NCBI GenBank assembly: GCA_014773175.1
Contig: VXCM01000107.1
Coordinates: 35,690-99,689, forward strand
Direction of reading: 5' to 3'
Source: Lucifuga dentata
Lineage: Eukaryota > Chordata > Actinopteri > Ophidiiformes > Bythitidae
Length of the DNA stretch: 64,000 nt
Shown: one piece after another, positions 39,792 through 52,282 of the stretch
Layout of the letters: each line of letters starts with the position of its first letter
How positions within the stretch are numbered: the stretch's first letter is position 1
Notes under the pieces: generated by a model
The model's input: only the letters and a program-made list of their open reading frames with translations
Database searches by the model: none
What the model was told of the DNA's origin: nothing
Program-made: the position numbers and the translations under genes

Positions 39792-41215
39792 CAGTGGGAT
39801 CCAGTAAGGCATTGGCTGCACCCCAGCGGTGGTAGAGGGCGGCCAGTTCATGAGGACTGTAGTTTTTGAGGAAGCTGAGGATGTCCATGGGCATTTCCGG
39901 TGTCTCTGCAATTGCCTCCTGCTTCACCTCTCCACGAGCCTCTGAAGACAAGGAAGAGGAAGAGGAGGAGGAGGAGGAGGAGGAGGATATAGAGGAGGAG
40001 GAGGAGGAAGAGGAGGAGGAGGATATGGAGGAGGATATAGAGGAGGAGGGATTCTGCTGGATAGTGACTCCATGTGTCTGAGAGGCTCCATAGCCATGTC
40101 CTGCTGTAGAGCTGTGGGTGATGGTGCTGGGCCTTGTAGTGTTAGTCTGGCCCTGGGTGTGGGAGTTGGAAATTGGCTGATGAGGGGAGCCTCTAGCTCG
40201 ACTATATTCTGCTAGACCGTGTTTACTGGACAGCATGAAGCCTAGGCCTTCCTGAGGCATCAGGTATCGGTCCACCGTTCTGGTCATGGTTGCAGAGCTG
40301 GGGCTGGGGGCTGAGGAACATGACAGGGTACTGGTGCTCTTCTCCAAGGAGCTGGAGGATGATAATGATCCTCGTCGAGAGTAAATTTCTACCTTGGGTC
40401 TGAAGCGAGATGGATGACCCTGGTCCTCTATGTGTCTGACGCTGCTGGTGCTACTCCCTGGCCGTGCAGGGAGTCTCCCAGCCTGGGTGCCTGAGGTAAA
40501 TGAAGAGCCTCTGGAGAAGGAAGAGGAGGGGAAAGAGGATGATGATGGTGTGTTAGCATAACCAGCAGGCCTATTCTTCTTGATTACCTCACTGGAGGAG
40601 GTTGGGGGCCGGGTACGTTGGGTGCGAATCAGTGGAGGCAAAGGTGGACACTGCTTTCCTTCCAGGACTGGTGGGGGACCAGTGCGTCTCCTGGAAGTTA
40701 AGTTGTCCTTGGAGCCCTTTGAGCTGTTTTTCATGGCCCATTTAGGAGCCAGATTGGAGCTACTGCTGTTGACGCGATGAGCCACAATCTGATGCATCCA
40801 CAGTACCTCAGGGTAACGAGTGGTGTGGGAGCAGAAGGAGCACTTGTGGCTCAGGAGGCCCTTCCTGTCCAAACTTAAGGAAGCCAAGCCCCTGTGTCCC
40901 TCTGGCCTTATACAAAGATCTATAGGGGCCATGCTGGGATGAAGTGGGGAGGACTGAGCTGAGAGGTAAGAAGGTGGAGCTACAGAGTTGTTTAGCCCCT
41001 GAAGAAGGGCTTTCTTCAGCTTGGGATAACCACTGGGGGTACCTCTGTCAGAGGTGGAGGTGGGGCTGGGAGAGGGGGTGGGANGGAGGTGGGGCTGGGA
41101 GTGGGGGTGGGACTCTCGATGTGGGCAGGTGGGTGTTGGACACGAACATGTGTCAGATAGACCTGAGACTCTGTAGTAACAAAGTCACACAGGCTGCAAA
41201 TGTAAGGTTTCTCAT
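39792..41215 (-). CDS. znf516: znf516 exon: zinc fingers 8-9, PIDLC motif, Ser-rich tract, C-terminal helical motif
   Basis: The acceptor CTCCTCCACAG ends at 41216, and the exon's first two bases complete an Asp codon (GELA-D-EKPYIC), extending the frame of the upstream exon. Finger 8 (CSLC...H...H, about 599-620) is followed by a Pro/Thr/Ser-rich stretch with an N at 41084. Beyond the N the frame shifts by one and runs on as SDRGTPSGYPKLKKALLQGL into the long open frame. An unsequenced gap of 2 (mod 3) bases restores one frame, giving 474 full codons. Later parts are PIDLC (690-694, a CtBP-type site), finger 9 (CSFCSHTTRYPEVLWMH, 718-739), RRTGPPPVLEGKQC, a Ser tract interrupted by Ile (about 39,950-40,050), the VKQE sumoylation-type motif (Lys1024) and MDILSFLKNYSPHELAALYH (from 1036). 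The donor is ACTG|GTAAGG at 39791. Numbering assumes a 2-base gap. Confidence 0.92.
39950..40050 (-). repeat. coding trinucleotide tract encoding the Ser-rich run
   Basis: GAG/GGA-type repeats on the plus strand read as TCC/TCT serine codons on the minus strand, interrupted by ATA (Ile). In-frame length variation would not disturb the reading frame. Confidence 0.9.
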
Positions 41216-41721
41216 CTGTGGAGGAGAGTAACAACAACATAAAGGTCAGTGAGTGAATAAGAAATCATCCAGGGTCTCTGCCAGCCACGGCTCAGACCTA
41301 ATTACTTCAATTCACTGTGCTATATTCAGCTACATTCAAACGCAGTTTCAGCGAATGGCCACCAGGCTGCAGTATTTACCAGTTTTCTTATGTCCATCTT
41401 CTCATTTCAAGTTGCACTTGCATGTAAGAAAACTGTCAAGAAAACTATTATCTCTATTGTGCTTTTGAAACGGTGTGATCTTAAGTTTGGAATAATTAGC
41501 TTAATAAATGTGGTATTGTTGCAGGATATTGCACTGAATTGAATTAGATTGCACAGGTGTTCAGTGGCATATCCACATCTGCAAAGTGTAGTTTGAACAA
41601 TTGTCCATAAGATGGCACATGTGCACCATCTGAAAAACTCCATCTTTCAAAATGTCACATGTTCAAGATTATGGACATATTATGAAATACATACATATTG
41701 ATTAAGACATATAAAAATAGT

Positions 41722-41744
41722 AAGAAGAAGAAGAAGAAGAAGAA
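41722..41744. repeat. (AAG)n microsatellite
   Basis: About 7 AAG units. Confidence 0.9.
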
Positions 41745-41767
41745 AACCAATACATCAAACTTTAAAC

Positions 41768-41772
<5 letters not shown>

Positions 41773-41819
<47 letters not shown>
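41773..41819. repeat. (AC)n microsatellite
   Basis: About 23 uninterrupted AC units. Confidence 0.95.
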
Positions 41820-41821
<2 letters not shown>

Positions 41822-44646
41822 GATACACACACACCTCTGAAGTCTCTTATCATGTTATTGTAGTTTCACGACTACCCTTGGCTTTTTCTACAATCATACC
41901 AGTAACCTGCCATCTGCTTTTCATTTGGCTTCCTGTTAGCTGAACTGGCCATCATAGAGCTCCGACTCTGCAATGTTACAGTAAATCCCGAGGCTGCACA
42001 GTTTGGCAGGCAGGATGGTTAGACTGATATGCCTAAGTACCTTTATATCAGGCCGATACTGACCTTTTAGTTAAAAACTGTCCACATACAAAATGACTGA
42101 GATTTTACTTTGACCACAGCTACTCAATATGTTGCAGAAATGCAATTCAAGCAATGCAATTCAATGTAAAATGAAAATTCAGATTATATAGAAATTCAAT
42201 CCAAAAATATGGACAGTGGCTTGAAAAAGATGCTATCAGTCAAATCCTTAATCAGTCTCACACAAGTCAATCTCACATATTCTCACACACACACACACAC
42301 ACAATGAATTTAAAAAAGCTTACATGGAGTTGTAATAGAGGTTAGCGCTTTCAGTAAGATAAGCCTAACCACAGCTAGTGAATAAATATATTTTTAATTC
42401 CCGAATTAGTAAATTAGTGTAAGTCTGAACCACAACCAAACATCTTTCAAAAATATAGAGAAATTACAAAAGACCTTGAACAGACAAACAACCTTTTTTA
42501 TACGACTTATTTTTTTATGATGTCATGCTGCAAGGTAACACCCCCTGACCTCTAATCCTACTTTTCAAACTGCTCGACCAATAACAGAGGATGACAAAAA
42601 TGTCACCAAATCTGTAATCATCTCTTGGCTGATTGTGTGAAAGCCTATTATGCTGAGATCTATTTACGCTGATTCTCATTTGCATTCGCAAAACGTAGCT
42701 GAAAGTGGCTGAAAGGGACATCAGGGTATTTGGGACTAGTGTGTCCTCTGAGTGTCTTTTTCCCCATTGCCCGCATTTCTCTTCATCAGGAGGTGACTCT
42801 ATAAATAACCAATCCCTCAGACATCAGGCGGCCTGGCTGGCTCAATTGTAAGAGGAGTGGATGAGTGACAGTGGAAGAGGTAGCATGGGAGATTAGGAAA
42901 TAGTCAGAGGGGATAGGGGAGAGCAGTAAATAGATAAAGGACAGATGACAGTGGACAACGGAGGCTTTTACACCTTGGACAAAAGCAAAGTTCTGGGGTA
43001 AACACAGAATCCTTGTAGTTTCTTGATTTTGTCATGAAAATTATCACATTAGCAGTCAATGAATGTCTCTACAAATCCTATCAGATTCAATCAATTCAAT
43101 CCAATTTTAGCATTTTTGGTTCATTTTACATGGTTGGTTGTGCATACTTCTTTTATCCTAAGGCATCCCAATTAAACCTAATTAAAGGCTATGTTATTTA
43201 ATATATACTGAGAGCATCTAAAAAAGCTAAAAAAGATGCATGACCTTGATGTCCCAAATATAAGTTCCAACATCAGACATCAAGATTCCCTTTTTACCTC
43301 AATCTACCATGATTATTACAGATTACATCACTGTACATGTTTTCTATAAAAGGAGCTGTGGTCAGCTATTGGTTGGTTATTGGGAGAACAAGGTCATCTT
43401 TATTGGATTACTATGTGGCATCAAAGGAAAGCATCACTGAAGTAGATATGTGTATCTTCCCTGGATTTGTTAACAACTACCAACATTATTCAGAAGTTTC
43501 TCCTCATGATTGTCTGGTTATACAATAAACAAAACCTGTGATGTTGAGAGTAAGAGGAAACAGATTTCCATGTCAAAGACATAAAAAGGAGAGCAAAAAC
43601 GTATTCACACACAGATAAGGGGGTGAGGGGAGTTTCCTGAGACAGGAAGACCTGAAATAGCGCACAGCTCGATCGGGCCTGAAGAAATGTTGCTGCTATT
43701 TTTGAATGTCTAAGCCAACAGGGAGGAATGGAAGCAATCACTATGATTCTTAGCACACTATCTTAACCTGTAAAATCTGTTTTTTCCAGTGAGCTTAGAA
43801 GTGAACAAGCAAAACTTAAGTGTTTTCAAGTGTTGCATAGCCAGGAATCCTTCTTTTAACATAAATCAGTCGTGATTATGGGTTTTTGGTCCCTGCATGG
43901 ATAAGATTTCTTTTTTTGCTCTGCAGTGTTTATTGGTTGTGGAGGTGAAAAAATGATAGGCATTCCAAAAATGCCCTCTCCTCTACTGAGATGCCACTGG
44001 AAAGAACAAAATTTAATCCATCTTTTTACTTCATTACTCTATGATGGTAAATAGTAACCCCGCTATAAACTGAGAATGAAGAAGTACTTAAAGTGTATTG
44101 AATATATTTAATGGTGGTTTGTGCAGCACCATAAGAAATAATGGAATTGAGGTGTAATTATGACATTGAGCCACAAGGTGGCTCCAGTTCCAACTCCATA
44201 TGAGGGGTTTGCTGATGAGCTGCATGACATAACACACATTTCATCCACAGATAGTGACAGAGCTGCAGTCCTTAATGGGAAGTTTGAAAGTGATATGATC
44301 ATTTCTGGCCCTTAAAAACTCCTGCTGAGTGGGATTCAATTAGTGGGTTTACTCTTAATGTGTTCATTTAATTATATGCGAAGTGTAGAATAGTGGGTTA
44401 AAAGTAGAATACTGGGTTTAGTGGTCATAATCAACTAATGAAATACTACAGCCACAAAACAATTTACAGACAATTTATTTAAATCTTAGCTGTAGAATGA
44501 GCTGAAAATACTAAATCACAATGACTTGCAAGACACAAGAATGAAGGGGTGGCAAAGATTGGCTCCTAACACTGTCACTCTGACTATGGATGATTATGAA
44601 ATATAAGGGAGTTTTTGCAAAGAAGTAGAGAGGAGTGCTGACTAAC

Positions 44647-46423
44647 CTGCAAGCTCTCCAGCATTGGCAGTGCCCATCTCTGAGGCCTGGTTTCCAAGAG
44701 TGGAGGCTGGTGGAGAGTCTCCATAACCCGGGGTGCTGGGCCGACTGGGGGAACCTGACTCTGGATCACTGGTGGAGCCCCATCGGTCATCTCTTGGAGT
44801 TCTTTCCTTGTCTCCTACAGATGACCTTCCTCCGTCCTTCCTGTGGATCCGTTGGTGGACAATCATCTGCTGACGACTGCGAAACACCTTCCCACATTCA
44901 AAGCATTCGTTAGTTTTGGAGGAAGCTTGCGACTGGGACGGTCGTCGGCGGTCCTGGCGAGAGGAAGGCCGGTACTCTGAGTCGCTGAGGCTCTCTGGTG
45001 TCCGGTCCCCTGAAGAAGCGTGGCTTCCTAGCCCAGAGCTGCTGCGTCTGCCTGAAGTGCGTTTCTCCTGGCCTTGCAAGACATAGCGGCTGCTCTCTTT
45101 CTCAAATACTACAGCAGCTCCAGCCAGGGCCTCTTCCCCCATACTACTGCTGCCATTTGAGGCCTTGTAACTGGGCTCAATTGGCTCCACAATCTTTCCT
45201 TTAGTGGCTAATTGCCAAGCCTGGTAGCTGCAAACTGGATCCAGCTCTGGGATTCTTTGACCCAGCATATTCTTCTCACTTTCTTCCTCTTTCCCCAGGG
45301 CCTTTTTCTCAACAGGCCGGAGGTTAAAGTTGTCAAGGAAACGTCTCTTGGCAGCTGGTGACTCCTCGTCATCACTGGGTCTGCTCTGGCTCTTAGGTTT
45401 CCTGCCATAGCTGAGACTGTGGACCTTATCATGGGCCCTCAGGCTCTCTTTGTTGTGGAACAGGTTCCCACATTTGGAGCACATTTGATAGACAGAAGTA
45501 ACAGAACCAGTAACAATGTCAGGATCCTGGGCTACATCGTTGATGGTGGCTGGAGGCTCAGGTGAATCTGCTTTTGACCGTGACCTGGACTTGGTGTTGT
45601 GTGTTTTCATATGAGATTTGAGAAACCAAGCTTCCCTGAAACGTCGGCCACAAATACGGCAGCAGTGCTCCAGGATTCCTGCATGTTTTTTCATGTGTGA
45701 TTTCAAAAACCAGGCTTGAGTAAAGACCTGGCCACAGGTCTCACAGGGGAAGGTTCCATCACTGTGGGGTTGGATGGTGTCAGTTTCAGTTGCAGACGCA
45801 GCTGCAGGCTCTTCTTTAACATTGGTCTCCTCTTCGGCGTCAGCTGTGATGTGAACCTTCTCAATGTGGCTGAGGAGCTGGTCTTCCCGTTGGGCCTCGT
45901 ACCCACACAGACGGCAGCAGTATGGCTGCTGATCGGTCACAGACTTCTCTCTTTTCATGCTTCTCACAGGCACTTTCTTCCGACCCTCCTCTGCACCGTC
46001 CCCATGGATCATCCGGTTACAGGCCGAGCTGCTCTTAGTTGGGCTTGTGCCTCCATCTAAACCCTCCGAAACACTCATCTCCTCCTCCTCCGCCCCACCT
46101 TCCTCATCTTCATTGGAATGGTGGCTAGAGAGTGTGCCCAATTTGTGGCTGCGGATGTGAACTTTGAGGTTGCCCTTTTGAGAGGCTCTGTGGTCACAAT
46201 AGGGACATTTGTATGGGCGTACGCCCGTGTGGCGTCTCATATGCTGGGACAAAGAGCTGAGGAAGGGGAAGCTGCGCCCACAGATGTTGCAGTCGTATGC
46301 TCCCGGGATTTTGTCGTCTTCACCCTCAACCTCCTTTCCTGGATGGGCCTTGTCTCTAACCAGCTTCTCCTTCTCACCTGCTGCCTGGGTCTCCATCACC
46401 TCCACACTGTCTCTGGGATTCAT
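44647..46423 (-). CDS. znf516: znf516 first coding exon: start codon and zinc fingers 1-7
   Basis: Encodes residues 1-592 plus the first base of codon 593. The start ATG (46423-46421) has A at -3, and an in-frame TAG lies 12 nt upstream, so translation cannot begin in an earlier exon. C2H2 fingers are at about 45-65, 73-93, 170-191, 227-247, 255-275, 315-335 and 507-527. Fingers 1 and 2 are joined by the short linker TGVRP, a variant of the usual TGEKP. Fingers 4 and 5 share the AWFLKSHMK helix. Other recognisable parts are an acidic Glu-rich stretch at about 104-118, the SPTKSSSACNR segment at 127-137, a VKEE sumoylation-type motif (Lys203), SYQAWQLATKGK at 399-410, and a Ser/Arg-rich region before finger 7. 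The exon ends CTTGCAG with GTTAGT as donor. A conserved block matches ZNF516 more closely than ZNF536. Confidence 0.95.
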
Positions 46424-47019
46424 GGTACTAGTCTATCCTGTGTATATGGCCTTTCACAAGCTCACTACAACTTGAAACTACCGCTATCTGCAGTTGCACA
46501 TCTAGGGATGTCTAGTGTGCCTCTGTCAGTCTGTTCAAATGCTATCTGGCTTTGATCATCTAGTGTGTCCTGCTAACAGAGCAGCTCATCTAGCACTCTC
46601 TGGTTACTGGATGCAATACCATCTATCCATCTTCATCTAGCACTGTCCGTGAATCAGAGACTCAAACTCTAACTGTGCACCCAGGGGCACCATAAAAAGC
46701 AGCTGCAGTGCTATCATTTATTTGGAAACATGTACAAAAATGTCAAGTATTTTTTACACAGTACAAGCCATAGCATGTGATTTATCAGTGAGAGCGAAGC
46801 ATATCTGTATCAAAATAGAGCAAAAGTTTTCACTCTGTTTCAGGTCATCATTCTGTCAGTGCCAAGGTCTCTGCATCAAGGCTAGCTAATCCAACATTCT
46901 TCTTTTCTTCATCTCACTACCTTCCTTTCGTTCCCTTCAGTTTTCTAGCACATCAGCAGCTTCCAGGTCCCGTAAAAGCGAGCTCTCTATAGAACAGCCT
47001 GCATATATATATCATCCAC
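46424..47019 (-). other. znf516: probable 5'UTR part of the znf516 first coding exon
   Basis: On the minus strand a strong acceptor, a pyrimidine run ending CTTCTTTTTCAG, stands at 47021-47020, so the coding exon probably starts at 47019 with about 596 nt of leader. The leader has many upstream ATGs, and the motif CTAGATG recurs four times between about 46,499 and 46,645. No open frame runs into the main start because of the in-frame TAG 12 nt upstream of it. The acceptor is inferred from sequence only. An alternative is that transcription begins within this stretch. Confidence 0.5.
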
Positions 47020-48641
47020 CTGAAAAAGAAGAGGGCGGGGAAGAGAGTAAGAAAAGGGACATGTTAGTAAAGCCAGAACATGTATTCAGTTTCCTATTTG
47101 CATACACAAATTGTGGTGTGTATTGAGTTAACTGTACTGTAAGTGTCATAAGTCAAAGTCTGTAGTGATATCATGACGAAATAAAACGTGGATCAGCCTA
47201 AACCTCAAGTAATGGCCATAAGACAAACAACCACAAGTAGAACATTATTTATTATCAGAATATTTACCCTGTTTTTTTGATGGTTCATTGCCCCCCATAT
47301 GAAACCCCAAAATCCCCAGGGATTCCCAAAACTAAGCCTTTTTCATCATTTAAGTCAGTTTATTTCACAAAGACTCAATGTGTCAGAATATACTGTATTT
47401 AGGTGGGTTTACATTTCTTTCTTGTGTTTGTATTAGTAAACACCACGTGTATATAAAAGGCTAATATCTATTTCTAGCTTGTACCACGCACCATCACTAG
47501 CATGTATGTGTGCATGTGCATTTGTGTATGTGTTGTGAGTGTGCATGTGTTGTGCAGGGCTTCGGGCTGTGATGCCACACCGGCTGAGTAGACACTTTAC
47601 ACACAATCAGGGTGGCGGTGGGGGGCAGCTGTGTTCACATCAGCAAGATCAGCAGTGCCACCATATTCCCTCCCCACACCGGCCTCATGCTCTCAGCCTC
47701 AACTGACACTATCACATGACAGGGATCTTAAGTACACAACAGGAAGTGGCTCTTCAGACAGTTTGCTTTTGCTCTGCTTCTCAAACTAGAGCTGAATGGG
47801 GTCAGGGAGAGAAAAACACAGACAGAAAAAGCAAGTGGGAAACTTTTACTAGTGATCACTAATTTCATATTGCATGTGTTTTCTTTTAGGGAAGGAATTT
47901 TTCATAAAAAAAAAAATATGTCTTTCTATCAGTGTTAGTTCTCGGACTGTAATTTGTGTTTTCATGTAACCTTTATATTTTTGTATACTATTAGTATTTG
48001 CTGCTGGAGTGTTCCAATTTCCTCACAAGAGTCACTGTTATCTCATCATTATTTTTTCTTCCTGTCAGATCATTAAAAATAATAAATGAATAGCATTATC
48101 GCAATTATGTTGAATAAGGCAAAGTTTCTATATTCTGAACAAATAAATGTCAAATCAGAGAAATGTGAAAAGAATTTCAGCAGACGCTGGAACCTGAAAC
48201 TTAGACTTTACAATATAGTGTGACTGACAGCATTATTACAGGCTATTGTATAAAGTGCCAGAGCCTATAAGCTGAGTTACTGCCACACTCTAATTAGAAG
48301 CAGATAATTGATCATAATCATAAGAGGATAAGGAGAAGGAGGAGGGAAGTTAGCACGAGAACAATCATATGTCTTAAACTCAGACACTGAAAATGAGTAC
48401 CCTGCACCAGAGCCACCTATCTATGGAGAATGATTTATGCTATTGAAATCAGCACGGCCTCAATGGCTCACCATACTGCTCCTGGAGTGCTTAGTAAGTG
48501 ATGATTTCCAGCTAAAAGTACTCTTGTAGTCCTAAGTGTTGGCTGGCATAACTATGGTAAACATATAGTATATATACTGTAGTATTTAACAGAATACTGG
48601 TACTGCAGGTATTTGTGTCTCCATAGCATAAAATAATAAAC

Positions 48642-49008
48642 CTAAAGGGGATTTATAATATACAGATTTCCATGATCTTATTTTCATTTAGGGGTCTAGT
48701 TTGAAATCTTTGCTATGCTTTAATGTGCAAATAGACACTGCTGTGCAAACTGAGTGAAAACAGGATATTTTAGATACTGACTCTTTAAGGCCTCCCTCCT
48801 AAAAAGCCTGTTCTGTTCTGATTGGCCAGCTTGTCAAACCTGAACTGGCAACTTCCACAAACTGCAACAACCAGATGTTGGCCAACCAGCCACAAATCTC
48901 AGGTTTTGCAAATTTGACAGTGTTCAACACAAACTCCCTACTATATTTTATAGTGGAATATATTGTAGCTTTCCACTATATAAAAAAAAAGCATAAGTCC
49001 GCCTTTAA
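48642..49008 (+). mobile_element. dispersed TIR element, family B, shortened copy
   Basis: Ends CTAAAGGGGATTTAT and ATAAGTCCGCCTTTAA. It shares with 59738-60290 the subterminal blocks CTTATTTTCATT, GGGGTCT, TTTGAAA, TTGC and, near the right end, GTTCAACA, ACTCCCTACTAT. No coding capacity. Confidence 0.65.
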
Positions 49009-49091
49009 TTCCAAAACTGTGTGTGTATATAAAATTATCTAAAAGCTTAGAAATCTGAAATAAAGGGTTAAATATTACTGGAAAACAAGTT

Positions 49092-49126
49092 TAAAAAAAA
49101 AAAAAAAAANAAAAAAAAAAAAAAAA
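49092..49126. repeat. poly-A run with contig join
   Basis: A-runs flank N at 49110. Confidence 0.9.
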
Positions 49127-50983
49127 GAAAGATTAAAAGCCACAACTTAACCTTGACACCATCCTCTAAAATAAGAGCAAAGACCCTTGACTGAATCACA
49201 CCCAAGATGTGACATGATGGAAAATCAGAAAATAGCTGATGTAAAAACAAAAAAAATAAGAAAAACAAAGTCATCCCATCCATCCACTATAGATTCCTTC
49301 CTCCATCTGCTCCATCTGCTCTCCGTCTCCACATCCTAATGTTACTCATTAATACTTAGTAGTTCCTTTCAGTTCTGGTGCTAAAAACAGAGTGAACTAT
49401 TTCCTATTAAATGGCCTTGCTGATTGGTGGTCAGGAGGGAATCGACTGAGACTATTCAACAGTAAGTTTGTCATCCGCCAGACAGTCACATGTGCAAATT
49501 GACATGTAATGAGATTAAGCCACCAGAAGGGAAACAATGCAGGCTCCTCACCATACAGGCCAAAAAAAAAAAAAAAAAAAACCTCACAAATTGGCTTAAG
49601 GAGACAGAATCTGTCCAGGGAGATGGACAAAATCACCATTCATCAAAGTCATCAAAAAAGAGATGAAGCATCAAAGCTGTGTTAAAGTGCAGCAAGGTTA
49701 AGGATAAATGGGTACATTCTCTTTCCAAAGCTGCCAAGAATCATCCACTTTATAAATCTTTTTGGCTGTCATTGATGTCCTCCAGTTTACNACCCCACCC
49801 ACATACACACATGGATTAGAATTAGTAGGATTAGCTATACATGTGTTGTCTATGGAAAACCTCTAGCCTGAATTGATTCAAATCTAACACTTTAATTCGC
49901 TTCTTTGATTCCACTCATGCTCTGTACATGAATCATTCGTAGTACCAATAACAGCAGTTGTAGTTCTGTTTGCAGCAGTATTATTAGCAGTAGCTGATGT
50001 AAAAACAGCTACTAGCAGTTAAAATGCTGTATCAGAGGCAGTGGAACCCTGACACTTTTTTTATTCTGGCCTGAAAATAGTCAGAATTCAACATACAGAA
50101 TGTTTAGCACATCACCAGTCTAACATCTGAGAGTGTCATTAGGTCTGACACTGTTTCAGACATGGTAACGGACACTTAAGCTGCCCTAACATGAGTCACT
50201 GGTAGTCAATGGAGGCCTCCACTCAGCTGATAATGACTGCTGTGTCAAACAAAAACAAGCTGTTCTTTTTTTCCTTTCTTTCCCTACGTGCTCTAACTCC
50301 GCTGGTGTGCTTTCTCAACGCTGAACCACAGCTGCCGAGGTCCAGCGAGAGGAGGAAATCTGCTCTTATTTTCCCATCCACATGCAACCTTTCAGAGGAG
50401 CCGAGCTATTTCTGTTTCTGAGACTCCTGAGAGCCACATCTGGAGTGAATCTACAAACCAACAGTGTCAAACTGTCCAGCCAGGCCAGCGAGGACATGTT
50501 TACAGCTGTGTGGTTTTCTGTTTTATATCCACTTATACATACATTAGTGCTGTCACCAAGCTGCATTATTAACCGAACACCAATAATAAATTTCATCTGA
50601 AAGCTGTAGTGTACTATCATGGTAATTATGAAAACCAACTAAACAGCAATAAAGGGCGGCTTTTGATATTTTTTAGGTGTTTATCTGTAAGTGAAGTATT
50701 TCAGTATTATTTTTCTTTTTTCTTTTTTTGCAATTGCAACACACTGTAACTTGTGGACTTGCTTATTACGCCCTCTAGAGGTGACACTGAAATGGAATTA
50801 CAGCTCATAGAACATGTTTTGTCCAATAATCCAGCGGTGAAACTTTTAAATAAATAACATGTGAAAGGGATGTATCTGCACCATGGCACTGTAGAGAGTT
50901 GTTAGTCTGCTGGGCTGTTATTAATTTATTAACTATTGGGTATTTTTCCCCTTGCTCTGTCATTTGATTTTTAGTCATAGCAA

Positions 50984-51005
50984 GTTTTTTTTTTTTTTTT
51001 TTTTT
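50984..51005. repeat. poly-T tract
   Basis: About 21 T in a row. Confidence 0.85.
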
Positions 51006-51179
51006 GTTTTTAATTGGTGTTTTTTAATTATTGGATGATTTTTACTTGTATCAATTTTTTATATTGGTAGTTTTTATAGAATATACAGCAGTATTTGTAT
51101 CTGTACCTTTTGTCTTGCTTGTTGAGTTTTTATGGTTTGCTGGATGGTTTTTTATGTCCTTCTTGAAGTGTGCAACTGA

Positions 51180-51285
51180 TTGTGTTTTGATGTGTATGGT
51201 CTTTTACATAAAGTCCTTTTTATGTACAGGGGACAAACCAATTTCCCCACTGGGGATTAATAAAGTTACTTACTTACTAATACTG
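51180..51285 (+). mobile_element. LINE-type 3' tail
   Basis: GGGGACAAACCAATTTCCCC followed by ACTGGGGATTAATAAAG and the short tandem TTACTTACTTAC. The sequence 'aatttccccact...ggattaataaag' plus a short tandem end is a familiar 3' end of fish non-LTR elements. The 5' limit is unclear. Confidence 0.5.
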
Positions 51286-51642
51286 CATATTAAAATTTTA
51301 GTTAAAAAAGCAGTGTTCTCACACGCATCATTGCTCTTCTGTTTACAAAGTCACAGGAAGGGTTAGCAGAAGAGCCTCACAGGTTTGCTGTTCTGTGATG
51401 GAAATGCTGTCATCCAGCGTAAGCACCTTCATCAAAGCAATCGTCTCAGATGCAGGCGTGACACAAATCTCCTGCACCTAAGGGTGCAGAGATGGGCTTT
51501 CATAATGCACTGACTGACTCACAGTCACCTTATCAGTGATAATGATTGTCGGTCGTTCTCGTGTGGGACGTCGTTCAGCAGTGATGGGATCTGCTTCCCT
51601 CCCACACAGCAGCAGACATGAGAATTTTAGGTTAAAAAAAGA

Positions 51643-51704
51643 AAAGAAAGAAAGAAAGAAAGAAAACACATCAAGCAAAAAATAAAGAGTGAACTTGTTT
51701 AAAT

Positions 51705-51735
<31 letters not shown>
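51643..51735. repeat. (AAAG)n and (AC)n microsatellites
   Basis: AAAG/GAAA repeats at about 51,640-51,664, then (AC)n at 51,708-51,735. Confidence 0.9.
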
Positions 51736-51739
<4 letters not shown>

Positions 51740-52259
51740 TACAGTACATATAGAGGAACTGAGGAATCAGGATAGGAAACAGAGGAGTCTTTTAAAGTTG
51801 TCCACACACATCTTTTTAGTCTATATGTGCACACTGTGGGCTTTTAACACTGTTTCATACTGGCAGCTTTGAAAGCTTAACAGTCTGAAGAGAGAGCTGC
51901 GCGCATGCACACACACACACACACACATAAACACACGTGCACCCACACACACATATACTGTTTGTTGGAGCATAACATACAGAGAGCACTTTACAAAAAA
52001 ATCCTTGCTATCTTCTGTACAGTTGCTCATAAAGTGGAGACATTCAGTACTCAGAGTGGGACAGAAGGAATGGTATGGAGTCTTAAATACACACACACAC
52101 ACACAATGCACGCACAGTGCAGAGGCACTGGATTCTCAGACCAATCAATAATCCATTATGAACAAACTGCTCTTCACCTCCCACCCTGCTCTGAGCCAGC
52201 AGACAAAGAGGTCTGCTGTAAGCTCCATGATGAAGAGAGAGGGGTAAAGCACAGCTGGA

Positions 52260-52282
52260 TACACACACACACACACACACAC
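52260..52282. repeat. (AC)n microsatellite
   Basis: About 11 AC units. Confidence 0.85.

Larger units (their letters stand above)
41216..44646 (-). other. znf516 intron between the finger 1-7 and finger 8-9 exons
   Basis: A 3.4-kb phase-1 intron, GTTAGT...CTCCACAG. It holds an (AAG)n run at 41722-41744, a long (AC)n at 41773-41819 and a short (AC)n near 42,283-42,302. I see no exon, RNA gene or intact element in it. Confidence 0.8.

Noticed and set aside
44635..44913. Plus-strand 92-codon frame over the end of the first coding exon
   Set aside because: Antisense shadow of the exon; crosses its splice donor.
45716..46555. Open frames of 114 and 145 codons on the plus strand opposite the first znf516 coding exon
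   Set aside because: They are antisense shadows of the zinc-finger coding sequence, with no recognisable domain.
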